From ARS21 sp964615505 (GTDB taxonomy: Archaea; Nanobdellota; Nanobdellia; UBA10117; ARS21), in assembly GCA_964615505.1 (NCBI GenBank), contig CAZTOR010000009.1, forward strand, positions 1-13,021: DNA of 13,021 bases, written 5' to 3'. Shown piece by piece: positions 6,177 to 12,006 of this stretch. The position numbers and the translations under genes are program-made. The first letter of the stretch is position 1; every line of letters begins with the position of its first letter. The notes below the pieces were generated by a model. That model worked only from the letters and a program-made list of their open reading frames with translations, was not told the origin of the DNA and made no database searches.

Positions 6177-6668
6177 GTGGTACAACTGGTTAAACGATCG
6201 ATAACCAGACATATTTATGTATATAATTCTAGTCACCTGACTCCCACTGAACGTGTTAAATTTTTCTATGCACTAAAAGGACGTAACGGAAAGGCAGGAA
6301 TTCTTGATTCCACCCAATCTATTTTTCTAGCCAAGTCAGTTATTTCAGTTACTGAAAAAAATTCAAAGGAGATTGAAACGTTCTTAAAAACTTGGAAATG
6401 TAAATTTTCAACCAAAAAAACAATCAACGAAAATCCAACACATGCACTCATTCGTTATTCAACCACCCATTTAACTGCAAGCCAACGAGTACAGTTTGTT
6501 TATGGAATGTATGGCCGAGGAGGCTCAAAAGGAATTTTTGAAAAAGATTCCAAAGAAGTTCTAGCAAAATCAATTTTTCTTGTACCACTGAAAAAATTGA
6601 GTGAAGTAAAACAATTTCTGAATAGCTGGAATTGTAAAGCATTAATTGAGGAGGTGAAGGTCAAATGA
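6177..6668 (+). CDS. Protein of two tandem copies of an unrecognised ~68-residue alpha/beta domain
   Basis: 163 residues, cytoplasmic (no signal or TM). Copy 1 (about 12-78) and copy 2 (about 88-155) align by eye at roughly a third identity: Y..[ST][ST]HLT...RV.F.Y...GR.G..GI, then LAKS....V..K...E...FL..W.CK. The invariant GR.G loop, W-x-C-K end and Lys/Arg content suggest a nucleic-acid- or ligand-binding unit duplicated within one chain, giving built-in pseudo-twofold symmetry. I do not recognise the family. The start is GTG at 6177 (no upstream in-frame ATG), a few bases after the predicted transcript start. The stop overlaps the next ATG (ATGA, 6665-6668). A pseudo-dimeric protein behind a promoter full of TTAAC palindromes could be an autoregulator, but that is speculation. 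Confidence 0.78.
   Translation: MVQLVKRSITRHIYVYNSSHLTPTERVKFFYALKGRNGKAGILDSTQSIFLAKSVISVTEKNSKEIETFLKTWKCKFSTKKTINENPTHALIRYSTTHLTASQRVQFVYGMYGRGGSKGIFEKDSKEVLAKSIFLVPLKKLSEVKQFLNSWNCKALIEEVKVK
6650..6657 (+). promoter_or_regulatory. Strong Shine-Dalgarno for 6665-7513
   Basis: GGAGGTGA lies 7 nt before the ATG at 6665, inside the upstream reading frame. It marks an internal operon gene translated by the Shine-Dalgarno route. Confidence 0.75.
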
Positions 6669-7513
6669 GTCAAAAACTAGCCTCTTTGAGAAGAGATCTG
6701 GAACACATTCGAAGACATCGAACGCAAATTCTTGAGCAGAGAGATAGATTAGCAAAACGTTTAATCGAACTAAATAAGGGTTTGAGAGAAAAGAAAATTT
6801 CATATGAACTCTACGAAGATAAGTTCAAGTATCTGCTTGGCGGAAAGACTGTTGAAGAGAAGAAAAAATATTTCAAGAAGAGATTAGATGCAATCAAGCA
6901 CAGAGAGAAAGATTTAATCTCTAGAATCAAACACGAAAATCAATCAAGTAAGAGTAGAGCAAAAGCAATCACCGTATTAGCGGCCATGCTTGTAGTATTC
7001 TTACCAATAATGACTTTCACTACAATTGAGCTGACAGGATTTGCATCAAGTGTTTCTTCAACAACTGCATCTGCAGTAGTTGCAGAATACTATGCAGTAA
7101 GTTTAGCAACAAGTACAATCAGTTTCGGAAACTTAAATGTAGGTGATAATGATGAAAATGCCGCACTGAATAATCTTGGTAGCAGTGCACCTGGATATTA
7201 TCTAACCTTATCTGCAGATTCAAACACAAACGTACAAACTTGTTTACATGGAGCTGGAGACTTTAGCGGAGGTAGTGAAACGATGAGTCTTGGAAATATG
7301 ATTTGGGATGGAAACCAAACAGGAAGTAGTTCCTCTCCATTATTAAGTGCGGCACAATCAATGACTACAAGTAAAGTAAGATCTTCAACCACACTCGCTG
7401 CAGGAAATAAGGAATATTATAGATTCTGGATGGATGTTCCAGGAGATACAGCAGTAGAAGATTATAGTACCACTATAACTTTCACTACTTCATCAAGTGA
7501 CTGTACAGCATAA
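6665..7513 (+). CDS. Coiled-coil / TM / TGFA / beta-sandwich surface protein (pilin-like)
   Basis: 282 residues. Residues 1-97 are a highly charged cytoplasmic helical region with a hairpin, GLREKKISYELYEDKF...KKRLDAIKHREKDLI. The TM helix (101-121, AITVLAAMLVVFLP) is followed by ELTGFASS (122-129), then a Ser/Thr/Gly-rich beta-sandwich (about 142-282) with VSLATSTISFGNLNVGD, PGYYLTLSADS and AGDFSGG. Cys193 and Cys280 are positioned like Cys95 and Cys192 of the protein at 7728. The domain matches the adhesin C-terminus (PGYYLTL/SSYYVTI, GDFSGG/GDLSKG, SMTTSKV/AMTTSYV, YYRFWMDVP/YFKFFLTVP). Type II orientation puts the coiled coil inside and the sandwich outside; cleavage after GFA would release the sandwich. 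Likely a fibre base or subunit. Confidence 0.82.
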   Translation: MSQKLASLRRDLEHIRRHRTQILEQRDRLAKRLIELNKGLREKKISYELYEDKFKYLLGGKTVEEKKKYFKKRLDAIKHREKDLISRIKHENQSSKSRAKAITVLAAMLVVFLPIMTFTTIELTGFASSVSSTTASAVVAEYYAVSLATSTISFGNLNVGDNDENAALNNLGSSAPGYYLTLSADSNTNVQTCLHGAGDFSGGSETMSLGNMIWDGNQTGSSSSPLLSAAQSMTTSKVRSSTTLAAGNKEYYRFWMDVPGDTAVEDYSTTITFTTSSSDCTA

Positions 7514-7523
7514 CGGGGCAATA

Positions 7524-7532
7524 CTTAAATAG
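7524..7532 (+). promoter_or_regulatory. TATA box of operon C
   Basis: CTTAAATAG is centred 25 bp upstream of the ATG at 7553, with no Shine-Dalgarno: a leaderless start. Confidence 0.45.
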
Positions 7533-7552
7533 TAAGAGCTGAAATTAAAGAC

Positions 7553-7744
7553 ATGAATCGAAATCATTTATACGCATATTTACTTCTCGGGGCAGTTGTT
7601 TTAGCTGGCGCCGGTGGATTTATGATGTCTGATTCATTAACTGAAGTTTCAGAGCCAGCGGTAGCAACAGGAACAATTTCATTTACTATTCTGGATACTA
7701 GTGTAGATTCAGATGGAGGAGACTCAAATGGCGAAACGACGTAG
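7553..7744 (+). CDS. 63-aa membrane microprotein carrying only a GT-I-SFTI strand
   Basis: The N-terminal TM/signal segment is residues 7-25 (YAYLLLGAVVLAGAGGF), followed by MMSDSLTEVSEPAVA (24-38). A possible signal-peptidase site is AVA|T, and the remaining 25 residues are TGTISFTILDTSVDSDGGDS plus NGETT. The TGTISFTIL stretch nearly matches the post-cleavage starts of the proteins at 7728 (TDQGTITFTI) and 8914 (TDTGTLTFSI), yet there is no folded domain after it, only an acidic Gly/Ser tail. It has its own TATA box with leaderless spacing, and its 3' end overlaps the next gene by 17 nt, carrying that gene's GGAGGA. It could be a strand donor/cap or a truncated pilin paralogue. It is unlikely to be a chance frame given the motif match. 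Confidence 0.7.
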   Translation: MNRNHLYAYLLLGAVVLAGAGGFMMSDSLTEVSEPAVATGTISFTILDTSVDSDGGDSNGETT

Positions 7745-8315
7745 TAGAAAAGGAAATTTAACTCAAAAACAGAAATATGCATTAATAGCTGCGGCAGTTT
7801 TGATCGCAGCAATCATGGTTTATGGTGATAGTATTACAGGATTTGCAACAGATCAAGGAACAATTACATTCACTATTACAGGTACTACCAGTTTCACTCT
7901 TACTGACGATGCAGCGACAATAACTTCAGGAGGAGTAGGTGAGACAAAAAATACTTCTACCGGTTCAAATGAAATGTACATGACTAATACAGGTAATACC
8001 GATTTAATTTGTACTATTCAATCAGATGAAGCAAGTTATGCTGCTATTTTCGGAGGATCTGGAGCAGGAAGCCCAACATTCAAATTTTATACATATGACA
8101 AAGAAAGTTCATCAGCAGGTACTCATACAGCACCGGTTAGCGCCAAAGATGCAATGACATATAGTGGTGGATCTGCAGCAGCAATGGTTGATGATTTCCA
8201 ATTTGAAGATAGTTCAGACGAAGTATATATCGGATTTGAACATAAAATAGCTACAGATGCAGTAGTAGCTTCAGCTGATACAACTACTGTAACAGTTACT
8301 TGTATAGCAACATAA
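7728..8315 (+). CDS. Pilin-like TGFA-motif surface protein, 195 aa
   Basis: Start chosen at 7728 (MAKRRSRKG) because GGAGGA at 7715-7720 sits 7 nt upstream; an in-frame ATG at 7713 overlaps that Shine-Dalgarno and is unlikely to be used. Layout: basic cytoplasmic N-terminus (1-16), TM (17-34, YALIAAAVLIAAIMVYG), DSITGFA (34-40), then a strand TDQGTITFTITG and a Ser/Thr/Gly-rich beta-sandwich to 195. Cys95 and Cys192 (near the C-terminus) could form a disulfide, matching the pair in the 6665 protein. Cleavage after GFA fits the small-x-small rule of signal peptidase I. This is the best candidate for a major fibre subunit of TasA/archaeal bundling-pilus style, by inference. It overlaps the microprotein gene, so the two are co-translated. 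Confidence 0.82.
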   Translation: MAKRRSRKGNLTQKQKYALIAAAVLIAAIMVYGDSITGFATDQGTITFTITGTTSFTLTDDAATITSGGVGETKNTSTGSNEMYMTNTGNTDLICTIQSDEASYAAIFGGSGAGSPTFKFYTYDKESSSAGTHTAPVSAKDAMTYSGGSAAAMVDDFQFEDSSDEVYIGFEHKIATDAVVASADTTTVTVTCIAT

Positions 8316-8323
8316 TCTGAAAG

Positions 8324-8335
8324 ATAATATTATTA
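8324..8335 (+). promoter_or_regulatory. TATA-like promoter of 8359-8883
   Basis: ATAATATTATTA lies about 29 bp upstream of the ATG at 8359 in a 43-bp intergenic gap. No Shine-Dalgarno precedes that ATG. Confidence 0.35.
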
Positions 8336-8358
8336 AGTAAAGTTTCCTCTTCCTATAA

Positions 8359-8883
8359 ATGAAGAGGATTTACATTTTTATTTTATTATTATTAATTATA
8401 CCTTCAGTTTTCGCAGTAGGAATAAATCCAAGTAAGCAAGAAGTTAAAGTATTTGAAAATCATACTCACACTATTGATTTCTGTGTTTATAATGAATTTT
8501 TTTCTGAGGCAAATCCAAAAGGTCTCACTGTGACATTTGATTTAGAAGCACCAGGTGAATTCATAGAATCTTTCAGTTTTCCAAAAAATAATTTTACTAC
8601 AGAAGGAAGATATGATTGTACTTATGTAACTTTTAACTCTACAAATTTTAAAACAATTGATAATTCTTCAATAGACGGCGCGATAGTTGTTCTTCAAGCT
8701 GCTAGACCAGGAGGTTCAGTAAATCATGTGGTCAAAGGATTGGTAACATTTGATTTATCTGAAATTTCATATAAACAACATATTTTTAGAAACTTTGGAA
8801 AATTTTCTTTAATGGCATTATCTATATTCTTAGTTGGTGCACTCTTAATTAATCTATTAATTAGGAAAAAAGAACACGAATAA
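8359..8883 (+). CDS. SP / beta-domain / TM membrane protein, 174 aa (paralogue of 5323-6060)
   Basis: A textbook signal peptide (1-19, MKRIYIFILLLLIIPSVFA) is followed by an extracellular beta domain (20-146) starting VGINPSKQEVKVFENHTHTI. The pattern, an I-x-P-start first strand then FCVYN, is that of a membrane-proximal Ig or chaperone-like domain. The TM helix is 148-167, with a short tail IRKKEHE. Cys42 and Cys87 may pair. Four N-x-S/T sequons (Asn34, 78, 93, 102) suggest N-glycosylation. It shares VGI, VYN and GEF landmarks with the protein at 5323 but lacks its helical tail. Its place directly after the pilin-like operon suggests a tether or assembly role; the exact function is unknown. 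Confidence 0.8.
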   Translation: MKRIYIFILLLLIIPSVFAVGINPSKQEVKVFENHTHTIDFCVYNEFFSEANPKGLTVTFDLEAPGEFIESFSFPKNNFTTEGRYDCTYVTFNSTNFKTIDNSSIDGAIVVLQAARPGGSVNHVVKGLVTFDLSEISYKQHIFRNFGKFSLMALSIFLVGALLINLLIRKKEHE

Positions 8884-8884
8884 G

Positions 8885-8894
8885 TATTTAATAA
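8885..8894 (+). promoter_or_regulatory. TATA box of 8914-10263
   Basis: TATTTAATAA is centred 24-25 bp upstream of the ATG at 8914: leaderless spacing within a 30-bp gap. Confidence 0.45.
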
Positions 8895-8913
8895 TTGAAG
8901 TAATTTAGGAAAT

Positions 8914-10263
8914 ATGGATCGTCATAAAATCATAATCCTACTTTTTGCAATTGTCTTAGCATTTTTTTCTGGTGTAACAATAAACGGTTTTGCAACAGAC
9001 ACAGGAACACTTACATTCAGTATACTAAATAATGCACCTACTTGGGACCAAGAGATTGCAAACGTAATTGTATTAGTTGATTCCTCAGAATATGTTGTAG
9101 ATTCAGATATGACTGCTTCAGGAAATGGACAATGTACTGATTCCGAAGGTGAAACTCTCACGTTTTATTTAGTTAATGAAGAGGTAAGTAAAGTTAATTG
9201 TACAGTTAGTGGAAATGAGATAAAAATAATTCCGGCAGGCAGTTTTGAAGGTAATTCTACGTGTGAACTCTATTGTAGTGATGGAATTACAAATGTATCT
9301 GAGACGTTTACAATTGATGTTATTGAATCAACTGATGATGAAGATCCAGTTAGCAGCGGAGGAGGCGGAGGAGGTGGATTCCGTACGCTAACAGTTAGTG
9401 AAGAAGTCCCTAATTTTAGTTTAGATTTAGAAGTTGTTAAAGTAGTAACAACTCCCGATGATGAATTGACTGAACTAATTACTATTACAAATAACAACAC
9501 AGATACAAGAGAATACAGTGTTGAACTTATTGGTTTGAGAGGCATTGCAGTCACAGAAGACTATATTACTGTGAGATCTGGACAATCAAAAGAAATTGAG
9601 ATTAAATTGAATACATATGATGAAGTAATCGGAGTATATAGCGGGGAAGTCAGAATTACAAATGAGGATACAACAAAATATGTTTCATTAGATGTAACTC
9701 TTGAATTGGAACCAGGGAGAATACCTTTGGAATTAACGTTAAGGCCAGATATTTATTCACCAACTTTACAATTTACTGGAAAATTGGATTTAGCCAGAGT
9801 GGTTCCAGGAGAAACATTGAGACCACATATCTTCTTGAATAATTTTATTGAGGAAGATATTGAAAGTATAGAAATAAAGTATCAAATCATTGATTCAAAT
9901 AATCAAATCATAATTGAAGGGGAACGAGAATTAAATATATATGAATATGTAAATAGTTTGAGTTCACGGACCAATAAAATTAACGGAGCAGCAGTTTCGA
10001 ATGTAGATACCTCTGAAGGTATTTCTTATTCGTGGGGAATTAGACTTTCTGAAGACCTTCCTGCAGGAAGATATGTATTGGCAGTATATACTGGATATGG
10101 CAAAGAACTTTCTACAGCAACACAAACTTTTGAAGTCATCTCAAGAGAAGATATAATCAGTTCAGAATTAGTAGTATTGATATTAATCACGTTGTTGATT
10201 GTAGCAGGATTCCATTCAATACACACACGTCGTTCTGTTAAAAAAATCAAGAGAGCAAGATAA
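8914..10263 (+). CDS. Large TGFA-motif surface protein: cadherin-like Cys domain, Gly7 linker, Ig-like domains, C-terminal TM
   Basis: 449 residues. Signal/TM 5-20, then TINGFA (22-27), a likely cleavage site, followed by strand TDTGTLTFSIL. The cadherin-like domain (39-137) has Cys 74/96/117/121 with the same spacing as the two Cys domains of the adhesin. A Gly7 linker (149-155) precedes a CARDB/Ig-like domain (about 168-266: ITITNNNTDTREYSVEL, VRSGQSKEIEIKL, VYSGEVRIT), then another beta domain (270-408) with LPAGRYVLAVYT. The C-terminal TM (415-432) is followed by a basic tail, HTRRSVKKIKRAR. It is therefore fixed in the membrane at its C-terminus even if the N-terminus is cleaved. With its strand-donor-like N-terminus and membrane anchor it could be the base that holds a fibre to the cell. 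Its plan parallels the next protein. Confidence 0.83.
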   Translation: MDRHKIIILLFAIVLAFFSGVTINGFATDTGTLTFSILNNAPTWDQEIANVIVLVDSSEYVVDSDMTASGNGQCTDSEGETLTFYLVNEEVSKVNCTVSGNEIKIIPAGSFEGNSTCELYCSDGITNVSETFTIDVIESTDDEDPVSSGGGGGGGFRTLTVSEEVPNFSLDLEVVKVVTTPDDELTELITITNNNTDTREYSVELIGLRGIAVTEDYITVRSGQSKEIEIKLNTYDEVIGVYSGEVRITNEDTTKYVSLDVTLELEPGRIPLELTLRPDIYSPTLQFTGKLDLARVVPGETLRPHIFLNNFIEEDIESIEIKYQIIDSNNQIIIEGERELNIYEYVNSLSSRTNKINGAAVSNVDTSEGISYSWGIRLSEDLPAGRYVLAVYTGYGKELSTATQTFEVISREDIISSELVVLILITLLIVAGFHSIHTRRSVKKIKRAR

Positions 10264-10264
10264 T

Positions 10265-10274
10265 CTTATATAAT
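10265..10274 (+). promoter_or_regulatory. TATA box of 10294-11523
   Basis: CTTATATAAT starts two bases after the previous stop and is centred 25 bp upstream of ATG 10294. This supports 10294, not the TTG at 10276, as the start. Confidence 0.55.
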
Positions 10275-10293
10275 TTTGAACACATTTGAAAAT

Positions 10294-11523
10294 ATGATTA
10301 AACGGCTCTTTATACTATTGCTAATACTGCCTTTCGTAGGCGCACAGATAACAGTGGAAAACAATGCACCGCTATTTGATCCACTTGAAGATAAATTTAT
10401 TGAGCAAAATCCATTTACTTATTATCTAAAAGCCAGCGATCTTGATGGCGGAACTTTAACTTTCAGTTCCGATAATGACCTATTTTATCCAAACATGGTC
10501 TCCAAAACAGAAGGAATTATCCAATTTTTGCCATCTGTTGAAAAAATCGGCATCTACAATGTTAATTTTGAAGTGAGTGATGGAGAATTATCCGATTATG
10601 ATGACGTAACCTTTATAATTTTACCACAAAAATTTTCAACAAAATTCTCTGTTGATAAATCAAGTTTAGATTTGATTGACGAAGAAAGAACAACTCTCAA
10701 TATAAAAAATCTCGAGGAAGACCCACTATATGTTTTAGTAGATACGCCTAATTTTATAAGAACTCTATCTGCAGTTCGCGCAGAGGCTGATAGAGATATT
10801 GTTCTGCAGACCGACGGAAGTGAGAATATTTTTGGTATGATTAAGATTAGTTCACCAAAATCTTTAGTGAATATACCTTTATTTGTTACATCTGCTAGCA
10901 ATTTTGAATGTGAATTAAACATTATTGAACTTAGCGGACTTTCAATCGGAAGAGATACTCAAATAGATTATTCTATATCTAAACAAACTAGCGAAAAATT
11001 TACTGATGTTAAGCTCACAGCGACATTATTTTCACATGAAGGCAGTATCTTAACAAAAAGAATAACCTCTATTTCATTTGAGGATTTGAATTACAATGAC
11101 ACATTGAGTCTAACTATACCTTCGGATTTAGAAGAAGGCACATATGGATTAATTCTCACTTTGAATCAGGCAGATAAGACTGCAGTTGCCTACCAATCAA
11201 TCGAATTGACTAAATCTTTACAAGGTATACCTATCTCTACAATTAATTACGGTATAATTTTAGTTGTAACATTTCTATTTCTGAAGTTAATTAGACACAA
11301 CAGGCACCATTTAAGAAAGATACATCGTGTGCATAAGAAACACTCACTTTTCTTAAAGAAACATAAAGTTTCTAAGACTAAAGAGGATCAATTAAGAAAG
11401 AAATTATCTACGTTAGAACGAGCATATGCATTGGGGAGTATAACTAAGAAAACGTATCTTAAAGCAAAGTCTCACTTTTACCGTAAAATAAAGCGAGTTA
11501 AGCGAGATCAAGTTAAAATTTAA
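10294..11523 (+). CDS. Cadherin/Ig-like surface protein with C-terminal TM and basic cytoplasmic helical hairpin, 409 aa
   Basis: ATG at 10294 gives signal peptide MIKRLFILLLILPFVGA (1-17) and matches the leaderless TATA spacing; an in-frame TTG 18 nt upstream is disfavoured. A dystroglycan/cadherin-like domain (about 22-112: NNAPLFDPLEDKFIEQ, ASDLDGGTLTFSS, VSDGELSDYDDVTF) is followed by two Ig-like domains (115-205; 206-305, ending LEEGTYGLILTL), a TM (317-334) and a His/Lys/Arg-rich tail (335-409). The tail contains a predicted helical hairpin, QLRKKLSTLERAYALGSI then TKKTYLKAKSHFYRKIKRVK, resembling the cytoplasmic hairpin of the protein at 6665. Unlike the 8914 protein it has no GFA motif and no donor-like strand. 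A structural or anchoring role at the cell surface is likely; the specific function is unknown. Confidence 0.82.
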   Translation: MIKRLFILLLILPFVGAQITVENNAPLFDPLEDKFIEQNPFTYYLKASDLDGGTLTFSSDNDLFYPNMVSKTEGIIQFLPSVEKIGIYNVNFEVSDGELSDYDDVTFIILPQKFSTKFSVDKSSLDLIDEERTTLNIKNLEEDPLYVLVDTPNFIRTLSAVRAEADRDIVLQTDGSENIFGMIKISSPKSLVNIPLFVTSASNFECELNIIELSGLSIGRDTQIDYSISKQTSEKFTDVKLTATLFSHEGSILTKRITSISFEDLNYNDTLSLTIPSDLEEGTYGLILTLNQADKTAVAYQSIELTKSLQGIPISTINYGIILVVTFLFLKLIRHNRHHLRKIHRVHKKHSLFLKKHKVSKTKEDQLRKKLSTLERAYALGSITKKTYLKAKSHFYRKIKRVKRDQVKI

Positions 11524-11529
11524 CACTAA

Positions 11530-11539
11530 TTTTATAAAT
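11530..11539 (+). promoter_or_regulatory. TATA box of 11560-11865
   Basis: TTTTATAAAT is centred 25 bp upstream of the ATG at 11560, leaderless spacing. Confidence 0.5.
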
Positions 11540-11559
11540 ATCAGATTTGTCATGTTACC

Positions 11560-11865
11560 ATGGCCAGAAAAGCTAAATCAACAAACAAAAACTTCTTGAA
11601 CGAAGCTATTTCTGACGTAAAGAGTGAGTTAAAACGATTAAATAATAGTCGTAAAGCTCTTACTTCTAAACTAGGTTCAGCTACAAAATCACTATTGGCT
11701 ACTCGTGCTTCAGAAGATAAGTTACGAGACAAACTCTCACTTTTAATTGCGAGAGAAGGAAAGATTAGAGAGGCACAAAGCAATATTAAAGGTGCTATCG
11801 CTAAGAATAAAGCTAGAACTTCTCGAGTCAAAAAGATAAAAGATGAGCTTTCTGAGTCAGATTAG
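11560..11865 (+). CDS. Small basic helical (coiled-coil) protein, 101 aa
   Basis: Starts MARKAKSTNKNFLNEAISDV, then long heptad-like helices (about 12-78; LKRLNNSRKALTSKLGSATK, SEDKLRDKLSLLIAREGKI) and a Lys/Arg-rich end, ARTSRVKKIKDELSESD. There are no Cys, no signal peptide and no TM, so it is cytoplasmic. No family is recognised. Its charge and helical pattern resemble the cytoplasmic tails encoded at 5323, 6665 and 10294, so it might dock to them under the membrane; alternatively it is a small nucleic-acid-binding protein. Monocistronic with its own TATA box; it ends the cluster. Confidence 0.7.
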   Translation: MARKAKSTNKNFLNEAISDVKSELKRLNNSRKALTSKLGSATKSLLATRASEDKLRDKLSLLIAREGKIREAQSNIKGAIAKNKARTSRVKKIKDELSESD

Positions 11866-11981
11866 GCTCACTTTCCACTAATTAAGCATATAATAATTAC
11901 TTAATTTAGGCTATTTTAATTAATATTTGTTTAGGCTTACTTAGCATGAACTCTCACTTTTACCTTAACCGTTTGAGCCTA
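11863..11981 (+). repeat. TTAGGCT repeats and a long inverted repeat in the 11866-12192 gap
   Basis: TAGGCTCA (11863-11870, overlapping the upstream stop) is the exact inverted complement of TGAGCCTA (11974-11981), 111 bp apart end to end. Two more direct TTTAGGCT copies lie between (11905-11912, 11930-11937). CTCACTTT occurs at 11868-11875 and again at 11953-11960. The stretch is otherwise AT-rich and has no convincing + strand gene. It could be a structured 3' UTR, a small RNA, or a remnant of element ends. Confidence 0.4.
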
Positions 11982-12006
11982 CATTTAATTATTGAAAAGG
12001 AATAAA

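Noticed and set aside
6177..6668. LAGLIDADG-type homing endonuclease, suggested by the internal duplication
   Set aside because: Neither half has a LAGLIDADG-like helix or its acidic end residue.
7713..7727. Upstream ATG (MEETQ) as start of the pilin-like gene
   Set aside because: This ATG overlaps the GGAGGA that is correctly spaced for the ATG at 7728.
7553..8315. A frameshift joining the 63-aa and 195-aa proteins into one gene
   Set aside because: The second protein has its own Shine-Dalgarno, basic N-terminus, TM and GFA site, so these are two genes.
9270..9554. 94-codon minus-strand frame with a proline run inside the 8914 gene
   Set aside because: The Pro run is just the complement of the Gly7 linker; it is a shadow frame.
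10276..10293. TTG start six codons upstream for the 10294 gene
   Set aside because: ATG 10294 gives a cleaner signal peptide and fits the TATA spacing.
11550..11831. 93-codon minus-strand frame with hydrophobic stretch opposite the 11560 gene
   Set aside because: The + strand frame has a TATA box at leaderless distance and heptad-like composition; Lys/Glu-rich coding DNA gives Phe/Leu-rich antisense frames.
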